A program made the translations under genes and the position numbers. The notes under the pieces are model-generated. The model made no database searches. It was not told the DNA's origin and worked only from the letters and a program-made list of their open reading frames with translations. From Streptomyces sp. M41(2017) (lineage in GTDB: Bacteria > Actinomycetota > Actinomycetes > Streptomycetales > Streptomycetaceae), in assembly GCF_002078175.1 (NCBI RefSeq), contig NZ_MWFK01000001.1:1178001-1242000 (forward strand): DNA of 64,000 nucleotides, written 5' to 3'. This document shows, piece by piece, positions 54,065 to 62,900 of the stretch; position 1 is the first letter of the stretch, and each line of letters begins with the position of its first letter.

Positions 54065-54911
54065 CACCATCACGCAGCAGACGCAGGTGACGACGCAGGA
54101 CGCCCCGCCGCAGGGCACCGAGACGGCGGCCGGAGCGGGCTCCGAACGCGTCCCCACCGTCATCGCCGAGAGCGTCGACATCGTCTACCGCGTCAACGGC
54201 ACCGGCGCCGGACGCGGCAGCGCCACCGCCGCCCTGAACCGCATGCTGCGTCGCAAGCAGACCGAGAAGGCCGCGGGCGTCCGCAAGGTCCACGCCGTCA
54301 GGTCCGTGTCGTTCACGGCCTACCGGGGCGAGGCCATCGGCCTGATCGGCACCAACGGCTCCGGCAAATCCACGCTGCTCAAGGCCGTCGCGGGCCTGCT
54401 CCCCGTGGAGAACGGCAAGATCTACACGGACGGCCAGCCCTCCCTGCTCGGCGTGAACGCGGCCCTGATGAACGACCTCACCGGCGAGCGGAACGTCTAC
54501 CTCGGCGGTCTCGCGATGGGCATGTCCCGCGAGCAGGTCAAGGAGCGGTACCAGGAGATCGTCGACTTCTCCGGCATCAACGAGAAGGGCGACTTCATCA
54601 CCCTGCCGATGCGGACCTACTCCTCCGGCATGGCGGCCCGGCTGCGCTTCTCCATCGCGGCGGCCAAGGACCACGACGTCCTGATGATCGACGAGGCGCT
54701 CGCCACCGGTGACCGCTCCTTCCAGAAGCGCTCCGAGGCCCGCATCCGCGAACTGCGCAAGAGCGCGGGCACGGTGTTCCTCGTCAGCCACAACAACAAG
54801 TCGATCCGCGACACCTGCGACCGCGTGCTGTGGCTGGAGCGCGGCGAACTGCGCATGGACGGACCCACCGAGGACGTCCTCAAGGAGTACGAGAAGTTCA
54901 CGGGCAAGTAG
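54057..54911 (+). CDS. tagH: Polysaccharide/teichoic acid export ABC ATPase (TagH-like)
   Basis: This 284-residue ATPase has Walker A GTNGSGKST (98-106), the TagH-type signature YSSGMAARLRFSIA, Walker B DVLMIDEALATGD and switch VSHN. A 60-residue N-terminal extension (rich in Thr/Gln/Ala) precedes the fold, and the glycan-binding C-terminal domain of long TagH/Wzt proteins is missing. The GTG at 54057 follows GAGGAG inside the permease gene. Confidence 0.92.
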   Translation: MADTITQQTQVTTQDAPPQGTETAAGAGSERVPTVIAESVDIVYRVNGTGAGRGSATAALNRMLRRKQTEKAAGVRKVHAVRSVSFTAYRGEAIGLIGTNGSGKSTLLKAVAGLLPVENGKIYTDGQPSLLGVNAALMNDLTGERNVYLGGLAMGMSREQVKERYQEIVDFSGINEKGDFITLPMRTYSSGMAARLRFSIAAAKDHDVLMIDEALATGDRSFQKRSEARIRELRKSAGTVFLVSHNNKSIRDTCDRVLWLERGELRMDGPTEDVLKEYEKFTGK

Positions 54912-54933
54912 CGGGACCCGAGCGAGCCCGAAC

Positions 54934-54972
54934 CGGACGGGACGCGGGCTGCCGAAGCCCGCGTCCCGTCCG
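54934..54972. terminator. Perfect 17-bp bidirectional terminator
   Basis: CGGACGGGACGCGGGCT (54934-54950) pairs exactly with 54956-54972 around GCCGA. It stands between the convergent tagH and GT4 genes, 22 bases after the tagH stop, and can end both transcripts. Confidence 0.92.
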
Positions 54973-55033
54973 TCGTCCGGCGACCTGCCCCTCGGCGGCG
55001 GCACGGCGTCTGGCGCGGAGCGTTCCGTGTCCG

Positions 55034-55061
55034 GCGCTCAGCGCTCAGCGCTCAGCGCTCC
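55034..55061. repeat. Heptamer repeat across a stop codon
   Basis: GCGCTCA three times and GCGCTCC once run across the GT4 stop (TGA read from 55054-55052). Gain or loss of one 7-bp unit would shift the frame and change the C-terminus (now AFLER). Confidence 0.85.
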
Positions 55062-56203
55062 AGGAACGCGAACAGGTCCTCCCAGCCGCGGACGACCGCG
55101 TCGGTGGTGAAGCGCTGGACGTTCGCGCGCGCGGCCTCGCCCATCGTGTCCCGCAGGGCCTTGTCGGACATCAACGTGTCCAGCCGGCGGGCCAGTTCAC
55201 CGGTGTTGCCGAGGTTCGCGAGGAGGCCGTCCTCGCCGTCCCGGATGATCTCGTGGACGCCGGGCGCGCAGTCGAAGGCGGCACACGGGACACCGGCGGC
55301 CATGGCCTCCATGACGGCGAGCGGGAACCCCTCGCCCCGCGAGGAGAGCACGAACACCGAGCCGCCGCGCAGCGCGCCGGGCACGTCGCTCGTCCGGCCC
55401 ATCCAGTCGACCGAGTCGTCCAGCCCGAGGGCCGTGCACTGCTTCTTGAGGATCTCCTCGTCCTCCCCCGAACCGTAGATCCGCAGCCGCCAGTCCGGGT
55501 GCAGCGGTGCCGTCTCCGACCAGGCGTCGAGCAGCATGTCGATGCCCTTCTGGTCGTGCAGGCGGCCGATGCTGACGACGACGTTCTCGGTGCGCGGGGA
55601 GGGCACCTCGGGCATGAACGGCAGCGGATTCGGCATGAAGGACGCGTTGTTCAGGCCCTGCCTGATCCACAGGTCGGCGTCCTCGCGGGTGAGCGCGAGC
55701 ATCCGGTCGACGTCCGCGTAGTGCTTCAGGACCCGCCGGAAGCGCGAGGTCGACCGGGAGTAGGCGAAGGACTCGTGACTCATGCCGACGACGGTCAGGC
55801 CGTCGGTGTCGGCGAGCTCCACCCACTCCATGGCCCACACCTGGGTGACGATGACGACGCCGCCGGGCCGCGCCGCCCGCAGCAGCCCGGTCAGCCGGTC
55901 CGCCTGTTCCCGCATCCCGGCCGCCCTCTCGGCGCGCCGCCGGTGCTCGACGACGTCGACCCGCCCGCGCAGCCCGCTCGCCGATCGCACCCGCGGCGGC
56001 CTGACGTCGTACAACGTCGTGGTCGGATACGGGAGTTCGCCCAGCTCCTGGGGGACGTCGGGGTCGGTGATCCCGATGACGTGCACGCGGTGCCCGCGTT
56101 CCGTGAAGAGGCGGGCCATCTGGTGAGACCAGCTGGTCACCCCGCCGAGTTCGTCGACGCTGTTGGAGACGAAGAAGATGTCCCGCTGCGGGTGGTCGGT
56201 CAT
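55052..56203 (-). CDS. GT4 glycosyltransferase
   Basis: This 383-residue GT-B enzyme begins DIFFVSNSVDELGGVTSW, has the acceptor-side Rossmann domain and a C-terminal GT4 donor domain (VVSIGRLHDQKGIDMLLDAW; EGFPLAVMEAMAAGVPCAAF, the E-x7-E motif). It should transfer a hexose or hexosamine from a nucleotide sugar to the wall polymer precursor. ATG 56203 overlaps the stop of the GT2-TagF gene (ATGA), so the two are coupled. Confidence 0.92.
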   Translation of the reverse strand: MTDHPQRDIFFVSNSVDELGGVTSWSHQMARLFTERGHRVHVIGITDPDVPQELGELPYPTTTLYDVRPPRVRSASGLRGRVDVVEHRRRAERAAGMREQADRLTGLLRAARPGGVVIVTQVWAMEWVELADTDGLTVVGMSHESFAYSRSTSRFRRVLKHYADVDRMLALTREDADLWIRQGLNNASFMPNPLPFMPEVPSPRTENVVVSIGRLHDQKGIDMLLDAWSETAPLHPDWRLRIYGSGEDEEILKKQCTALGLDDSVDWMGRTSDVPGALRGGSVFVLSSRGEGFPLAVMEAMAAGVPCAAFDCAPGVHEIIRDGEDGLLANLGNTGELARRLDTLMSDKALRDTMGEAARANVQRFTTDAVVRGWEDLFAFLER

Positions 56204-59184
56204 CCACGCCTCCAGTGCGCGAAGAACTGCTCGACGATGTCGCGGGACGCGGTCCCCTGGTCGTACTCGCCGAACTCGGCCACGAACTGCTCGCGTTTCG
56301 GGGCGTACTTGACGCTCTGTTCCTCCAGTGAGCCGAGGACGACGTGGAGTTCGTCCTCGGTGCGCACGACGGGTCCGGGAGCGCGCTCCACCAGGTCGAA
56401 GTAGGTTCCGCGCCCCTCGTGCACGTATTCCTCGTAGTCGTGGACGAAGAAGAACATCGGCCGGTCGAGGAGGGCGTAGTCGAACATCACCGACGAGTAG
56501 TCGGTGATCAGTCCGTCGGCCAGCGCGAGCAGCGGGGTCATGTCGTGCCGCGCGCTCACGTCGATGACGCGCCCGCGCACGGACGGCGGCAGCACGACGT
56601 GGTTGAGGTAGTGGGAGCGGACCAGCAGGACGTAGCGGTCGCCGAAGGTGTCGGCGAAGCGTTCCACGTCGAAGGGCAGCTCGAACCGCTTCTGCCCGCC
56701 GCCCCGGTTCCGGAACGTCGGGGCGTAGAGCAGAATCTGCTTGTCCTCGGGAATGCCCAACTCCGCTGCCAGCGGACCGCGTTCCCGCGCTCCGCCGGCC
56801 TGTTCCGCCGTCCGCGCCCGCACGAGCTCGTCGTTGCGCGGGTAGCCGACCCGCAGCAGGGTCCGTTCCTGGAGCCGGAAGGCCCGCGCGAGGGTGCGTA
56901 CGTCGTGCTCGGAGCGGATCAGGAACCGGTCGAAGCGGTCCAGGGTGCGCTGCTGCACGTCCTGCGCGGCACGCGACTTGAGCTTCCACTCCGGTTCGTC
57001 GAAGCCCATCCGCTTGAGGGCGGAGCCGTGCCAGGTCTGGAGGTAGGTGGTCGCCGGCCGCTTGGTGAGCTTGAGCGGATAGCTCTGGTTGTCGACCCAG
57101 AACTCGGCCCGCGCGAGCGCCCGCAGGTAGGGCAGCGACCAGCGGTGCACGAGGGTGGCGTCGTCCGGGAATCCGTCGGGCCGGCCCGCGTAGGACCAGA
57201 CGGCGTCGAACTCCAGGCCCTGGCGGCGCATCTCCTCGTAGAGGGCGCGGGGGCTGTCGCTGTACTGGCGGCCCAGGTGGCTCTCGAAGACGACGAGGCG
57301 GCGGCGGACGGGCAGCCGGCTGAACACCTCGTGGTAGAGACGGATCTTGGCAGGTCCCGAGGTGAGGTCCTTGCGCAGCGAACGCGCCTTGCGGTAGCCC
57401 GACTTGGCGAGCGCCCCGGTACGGCCGTGCACACCGCGCTGCACGAGGGCGTTCGCCCTCTTGTCCGGGACCAGCCGGTAGGACAGGTGCCCGCGTGTGG
57501 AGACGACCGGCTCGAACCGGTCGGCGACCAGCCGGGTGAGCCGGGGCCGGAGGGGAGACCGGCCGGCGATCAGGCCGGGTTCGGCGGCGGTGAGGCGTGT
57601 GGTGGTGCGCACCCCGTCGACGTCGAGGTGCAGCCGTACGTCCCAGACGGTGTCCACGACGCCGAGCGGGCGCACGGCCGTGAGGTCCGCCGAGCCCTCC
57701 CAGGCGATGGTGGTGCCGGCGTGCCACACCCGGGCCACGGGAAAGCGGAACGTCCGGAAGCGCACACCGCGCCGCCGGGCGTAGAACTCCAGCTCGGCGG
57801 TGAGCCGGGCGTCCGGCGGAACGACCCCGAGCGGGTTGGTCACGCGCCCGGCGAGCCGGACGGTGCCGCCGGGACCCTGCTCGTAGGAGGTCAGTTCGTC
57901 GCGCAGGAACATCTTCTCGACGGGCCGGGCGTGGTAACCGAGGTCGGTGACGTCCAGGACGTGGCGGCCGAAGGGGTCGTCGAGGTGCTCGGCGCACCAG
58001 TACACGCGGCCGTCGCGTTCGACGAGCGGCGAGGAGATCTTGTCGCGGTTGGCGAGGGTGTCCACGGCGGGCAGCAGGTTGTCCCAGTCGCTGACCTGGA
58101 GGAGGTAGGCGCAGACGGCGTGGATGGGTTCGGCCTCGTCGAAGGCGGCGCGGTCGATGGACTCCAGGTACTGCCGGGCGATGGCGGCGAACTCCTCGCG
58201 GTAGGCCGCGTCCCGGAAGGGCAGTTCGCGCAGGTGCAGCACGAGGTCGTGCTTGAGGAACTTGACGTCCTTGGCGAACTTCAGCTCCAGCAGGCCCTTG
58301 TCGGCGAGGAGCCGGTCGACGCGCCGGTGGATCTCCATGCGGTGCGCGAAGTTGGCGATCTCGTCACGCCGGTTGCTGATGGACTTCGCCGCCGCCTTGT
58401 CCGCGACCCGCCAGTCGTACACCCGGTTGGGGATGAGGGTGATGCGGCGGGCCGAGGCGTACGCCTGGGCGGAGAAGAGCAGGTCCTCGTAGTGGATGCC
58501 GACGGGGAAGCGCAGTCCCTCGTCGAGCAGGAAGCGCCGGCGGTAGCACTTGTTCGTCGACAGGGTGTCGAAGACCATCAGGTCGGGCAGCTCGGAGATC
58601 GACTCCAGCGTGCGGGTGCGCTCGTACAGCCAGGGGTACCACTTGACCTCCTTGCCCGTGCGCGAGTCGACGTGCACGCGCACGCACAGGCCCGAGACGA
58701 GGTCGGCGCCGGTGGTCTCGGCGGCCTCCAGCATGTTGCGGCAGGCGTTGCGCTCCAGGACGTCGTCGCTGTCGAGGAAGACCACGAAGTCGCCGCGGGC
58801 CTCGGTGATGCCGCGGTTGCGGGGGGCGCCGCAGCCGCCGCTGTTCTCGGGCAGCCGGCAGGCGCGGACCCGGCCGGGATGGGCGGCGGCCAGGCCGCGG
58901 GCCACGTCGTAGGAGTCGTCGGTGCTCCGGTCGTCGACGATGACGACCTCGACGGCGCGCAGCGTCTGGTCCAGTACCGAGCGGACCGCCGTGGGCAGCC
59001 GGTCGGCGTCGTTGTAGACGATGACGACCACGGAGACGGCCGGTGCGGTCCGCCCGGACGCCGCTCCCTGCCCGGCGGCCGCGGGAAGGGAGGCGTCGGA
59101 CGCGTCACCGGGTCCGGCCGGCTCGGTCGCGTGCTCGGCGGACGGGTGCTGCTGTTCCACGTTCATCCTATTGATCGTAGGCAC
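56200..59184 (-). CDS. Large GT2-TagF fusion with middle beta domain
   Basis: This 994-residue protein has a low-complexity N-tail (1-48), a GT2 domain (50-275; VVVIVYNDAD, VDDRSTDDS, FLDSDDV), a helical/beta middle region (300-600) shared with the 48593-50209 protein, and a TagF domain (about 640-985; QTWHGSALKRMG with His719, YPRNDELV, TDYSSVMFDYAL). It may prime and extend a polyol-phosphate polymer. GTG 59184 and ATG 59166 are both possible starts; neither has an ideal ribosome site. The GtrA gene lies 19 bases upstream. Confidence 0.92.
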   Translation of the reverse strand: MPTINRMNVEQQHPSAEHATEPAGPGDASDASLPAAAGQGAASGRTAPAVSVVVIVYNDADRLPTAVRSVLDQTLRAVEVVIVDDRSTDDSYDVARGLAAAHPGRVRACRLPENSGGCGAPRNRGITEARGDFVVFLDSDDVLERNACRNMLEAAETTGADLVSGLCVRVHVDSRTGKEVKWYPWLYERTRTLESISELPDLMVFDTLSTNKCYRRRFLLDEGLRFPVGIHYEDLLFSAQAYASARRITLIPNRVYDWRVADKAAAKSISNRRDEIANFAHRMEIHRRVDRLLADKGLLELKFAKDVKFLKHDLVLHLRELPFRDAAYREEFAAIARQYLESIDRAAFDEAEPIHAVCAYLLQVSDWDNLLPAVDTLANRDKISSPLVERDGRVYWCAEHLDDPFGRHVLDVTDLGYHARPVEKMFLRDELTSYEQGPGGTVRLAGRVTNPLGVVPPDARLTAELEFYARRRGVRFRTFRFPVARVWHAGTTIAWEGSADLTAVRPLGVVDTVWDVRLHLDVDGVRTTTRLTAAEPGLIAGRSPLRPRLTRLVADRFEPVVSTRGHLSYRLVPDKRANALVQRGVHGRTGALAKSGYRKARSLRKDLTSGPAKIRLYHEVFSRLPVRRRLVVFESHLGRQYSDSPRALYEEMRRQGLEFDAVWSYAGRPDGFPDDATLVHRWSLPYLRALARAEFWVDNQSYPLKLTKRPATTYLQTWHGSALKRMGFDEPEWKLKSRAAQDVQQRTLDRFDRFLIRSEHDVRTLARAFRLQERTLLRVGYPRNDELVRARTAEQAGGARERGPLAAELGIPEDKQILLYAPTFRNRGGGQKRFELPFDVERFADTFGDRYVLLVRSHYLNHVVLPPSVRGRVIDVSARHDMTPLLALADGLITDYSSVMFDYALLDRPMFFFVHDYEEYVHEGRGTYFDLVERAPGPVVRTEDELHVVLGSLEEQSVKYAPKREQFVAEFGEYDQGTASRDIVEQFFAHWRRG

Positions 59185-59203
59185 CTTTGCGCGTTATGGG
59201 TCG

Positions 59204-59707
59204 TTATCGTCCGCTCTTCGAGTGTTGGAAGACCCAGGTGCGGTAGACGACGAACCGGAACGCCGAGGCCAGCACGATGGACAGCACCTTGGCGATGTTC
59301 GACCCGAGCGAGCCGCTCATCCCCAGGCCGTGGTAGCCGAGATAGAACAGCGCGCTCTCCATGAGGACGCCGAGCCCGCTGAACGCGAAGAAGAGGGCGA
59401 TCTGGCCGCGGGTGCGCGAGGCCCGGTCCCGGTACGCGAAGAAGCGGAAGCCGAGGTAGTTCGTGCCCATGGCGACACAGCTGGCGATCACGGTGGCGGT
59501 CATCGGCGCCCAGCCCAGCCCGTGGAGCGCCAGGTTGAAGAAGAGGACGTTGACGGCGACGCCACTGCCGCCGACGACGGAGAAGCGGGCCAGTTCCATG
59601 GCCAGCCGGCGGACCCGGGGGGCCTTCGCGACGACCCCGGGACGCCGGGGGCGGATGACGGGCGCGGCCGCGGCGGGGGCCCGCCTCTCGGAGAGGTGCA
59701 CTGTCAC
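59204..59707 (-). CDS. GtrA-family membrane protein
   Basis: This 167-residue protein has an Arg/Ala/Pro-rich N-tail (1-38) and four spans (about 41-62, 70-92, 103-125, 135-157), with ELARFSVVGGSGVAVN and TNYLGFRFFAYR typical of GtrA. Family members help move polyprenyl-phosphate sugars across the membrane, which would supply the GT-C enzymes of this region. It heads the operon with the GT2-TagF and GT4 genes. Confidence 0.92.
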   Translation of the reverse strand: MTVHLSERRAPAAAAPVIRPRRPGVVAKAPRVRRLAMELARFSVVGGSGVAVNVLFFNLALHGLGWAPMTATVIASCVAMGTNYLGFRFFAYRDRASRTRGQIALFFAFSGLGVLMESALFYLGYHGLGMSGSLGSNIAKVLSIVLASAFRFVVYRTWVFQHSKSGR

Positions 59708-59790
59708 GGGTCCGGGTCCTCCACGCGTCTGTCCGTCGGTCGAGCTGGTGGTCGAGCGGTCGATCGAGCCAACCTTAAGCCAAATGTCTT

Positions 59791-59811
59791 ATTTACCAGG
59801 TATAGGTAAAT
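59791..59811. promoter_or_regulatory. AT-rich inverted repeat upstream of gtrA
   Basis: ATTTACC and GGTAAAT are exact inverted heptamers separated by AGGTATA, within an unusually AT-rich island (59775-59812). It lies 84 bases upstream of the gtrA start and may be a promoter or operator for the gtrA operon. Confidence 0.5.
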
Positions 59812-59860
59812 TGCGAGCCGGAGTTTCGCAGGAGAACCACCAGAGACCGGCAAGGGAAAG

Positions 59861-59898
59861 GCGCGGTGCCCCGGTCCGGGAGGACCGGGGCACCGCGC
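59861..59898. terminator. Perfect 17-bp hairpin downstream of gdh (second terminator)
   Basis: GCGCGGTGCCCCGGTCC (59861-59877) pairs exactly with 59882-59898 around GGGA. It is the second of two strong hairpins after the gdh stop and probably blocks read-through into the gtrA operon. Confidence 0.85.
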
Positions 59899-59935
59899 CC
59901 GGGGGCGACGCGCCTCACGACGCGTCCCGCCTCAT

Positions 59936-59984
59936 GCCGACGGGGGCGCCCCGGACCCTGAAGGCCCGGGACGCCCCCGTCGGC
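59936..59984 (-). terminator. gdh terminator (first hairpin)
   Basis: GCCGACGGGGGCG (59936-59948) pairs with 59972-59984, then after one C-A mismatch CCCGG pairs with CCGGG; the loop is 11 bases. It begins 8 bases beyond the gdh stop. Confidence 0.85.
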
Positions 59985-59991
59985 GTACCGC

Positions 59992-62900
59992 CTAGGAGTG
60001 CGCGCGCAGCAGCGTCCGCATCGTCCGCATCGCCACCGACAGGTTCGCGAGGTCGAACGAGTCCGAACCCCGGATCTCCTCCAGGGTGGCGCGGGCGCGT
60101 CCGAGGATCGGCGCGTTCTTCTCCTGCCAGGCCTCGAAGCGCTGCTCCGGCGTGGAGGTGCCGTCGCCCACCGCGAGCACGTCCGCGGTGAGTGCCGCGT
60201 GGGCCGCGTAGAGGTCCTCACGGATCGACGCGCGGGCCATGGACTGCCAGCGGTCGGCGCGCGGCAGCTCGATGATGCGGTCCATGAGCTGCGTGATGCC
60301 GAGCCGGTCGGCGAGGTCGTAGTAGACCTCGGCGACGGCCATCGGGTCCTTGCCCGTGCGGTCGGCCACCGAGACGATGTCGAGCGCCGGGAAGGCGGAG
60401 GAGAACCCGGCCACCCGCGTGGCGAGTTCGTCCGGCACCCCCGCGTTCGTCAGCTCGTCGCAGATCTGCTGGTACCACTCCAGGTCCGCGCCGCGCAGCA
60501 GCTTGGGCAGCTCCGACCACACCTGCTCGACACCCGCGCTGAAGAACGTGATCGTCTCGGCGAGCTGGAGCGGCTGCGGCCGGTTGTTGAGCAGCCAGCG
60601 GGTGCCGCGCTCCACGAGCCGGCGCGAGTGCAGCCTGATCCGGGTCTGGACGTCGGCGGCGACGACATTGTCGAGCGCCTCCACCGCGTCCCACACCGCA
60701 CTGGAGTTGAAGATCGCGCGGGCCGCGGTCTGCGCCCGGACGATCTCCTCCAGCGAGGCACCCGTCTCCTCGCGCAGCCGGTGCAGGAAGCTCGTGCCGC
60801 CCGTGTTGACCGTGTCGTTGACCAGGACGGTCGTCACGATCTCGCGGCTCAGCGCGTGGCCCTCGATCTGCTCGCGGAACCGGTCGCGCAGCGCCGTCGG
60901 GAAGTACGCGTGCAGCAGGCTCTGCAGGTACGGGTCGTCGGGCAGCGAGGTGGCGAGCAGGTCCGTGGAGACCGTGATCTTCGTGTACGCGAGGAGGACG
61001 GCCGTCTCCGGACCGGTCAGACCCTGGCCGGCGGTGAGTCGCTCGCGGATCTGCCGCTCGCTGGGCAGGAACTCCAGGGCCCGGTCGAGGTGCCCCTCGC
61101 GGACCAGGTGGCGCATGAAGCGCTGCTGGGCGTGGAGCATGCTCGGGGACTGGGCCAGCGCGTTGGCGATCGCCGTGTTCTGCGCGTAGTTGTTGCGCAG
61201 CACCAGGGCGCCGACCTCGTCGGTCATCTCGGCGAGCAGCTTGTTGCGCTGCTTGACGGTCAGATCGCCGTTGGCCACCACCGCGTTGAGCAGGATCTTG
61301 ATGTTCACCTCGTGGTCCGAGGTGTCCACGCCCGCGCTGTTGTCGATGGCGTCGGTGTTGATCTTGCCGCCGGTCTGCGCGAACTCGATCCGGCCGAGCT
61401 GGGTCAGGCCGAGGTTGCCGCCCTCGCCGACCACCTTGACGCGCAGTTCGGCGCCGTCGACGCGGATCGCGTCGTTCGCCTTGTCGCCGACCTCGGCGTT
61501 CGACTCGGCGGACGACTTCACGTACGTGCCGATGCCGCCGTTCCACAGCAGGTCGACGGGTGCCTGGAGGATCGCCCGCATCAGGTCGGCCGGCGTCATC
61601 TTCGCGACCTTCGACTCGATGCCGAGGGCCTCGCGGATGTGCGCGTTGACCGGGATGGCCTTGGCGCTGCGCGGGAAGACCCCGCCGCCGGCCGAGATGA
61701 GGCCGGTGTCGTAGTCCGCCCACGAGGAGCGCGGCAGTTCGAACAGCCGGCGGCGCTCGGCGTACGAGGTCTCCGCGACCGGGTCCGGGTCGATGAAGAT
61801 GTGCCGGTGGTCGAAGGCGGCGACCAGGCGGATGTGCTCGGAGAGCAGCATGCCGTTGCCGAACACGTCACCGGACATGTCGCCGACACCGACCACGGTG
61901 AAGTCCTGCGACTGGGTGTCGACGCCCAGCTCCCGGAAGTGCCGCTTGACGGACTCCCAGGCGCCGCGGGCGGTGATGCCCATCTTCTTGTGGTCGTAGC
62001 CGGCGGAGCCGCCGGAGGCGAAGGCGTCGCCGAGCCAGAAGTCGTAGCTCTCGGCGACCTCGTTGGCGATGTCCGAGAACGTCGCCGTGCCCTTGTCGGC
62101 CGCGACCACGAGGTACGTGTCGTCCTCGTCGTGCCGCACGACGTCGGCGGGCGGCACGATCTCACCGGCGACCAGGTTGTCGGTGATGTCGAGCAACGCC
62201 GAGATGAAGGTCCGGTAGCTGCGGATGCCCTCGGCCAGCCACGCGTCACGGTCGGCGGACGGGTCCGGCAGCTGCTTGGCGACGAAACCGCCCTTGGCGC
62301 CGACGGGCACGATGACGGTGTTCTTCACCATCTGCGCCTTGACCAGGCCGAGGATCTCCGTGCGGAAGTCCTCGCGCCGGTCGGACCAGCGCAGACCACC
62401 GCGCGCGACCTTGCCGAAGCGCAGGTGCACGCCCTCGACGCGCGGCGAGTACACCCAGATCTCGAACGCCGGGCGCGGCGCCGGGAGGTCCGGGATGGCC
62501 GTCGGGTCGAACTTCATGGAGACGTACGCGTGGGGCGTGCCGTCCGCCGTCTTCTGGAAGAAGTTCGTCCGCAGCGTCGCCTTGATCAGGTGCAGGAAGG
62601 ACCGCAGGATCCGGTCCTCGTCCAGGGAGGCGACCTGGTCGAGCGCCGCGTCGAGCTCCTCCAGCAGCGCGTCGGTCAGCTCGACGCCGGCGCGCTGGCG
62701 CTCCGGCGACATCCGCGCCTCGAAGAGCGAGACGAGCAGCCGCGTCGTGTGGACGTTGTTGCGGAGGGTGTCCTCCATGTAGTCCTGGCTGAACGTGGAG
62801 CCGGCCTGGCGCAGGTACTTGGCGTACGCCCGCAGCACCATCGACTGGCGCCAGTTGAGGCCGGCGCTCAGCACGAGGGCGTTGAAGCCGTCGTTCTCGG

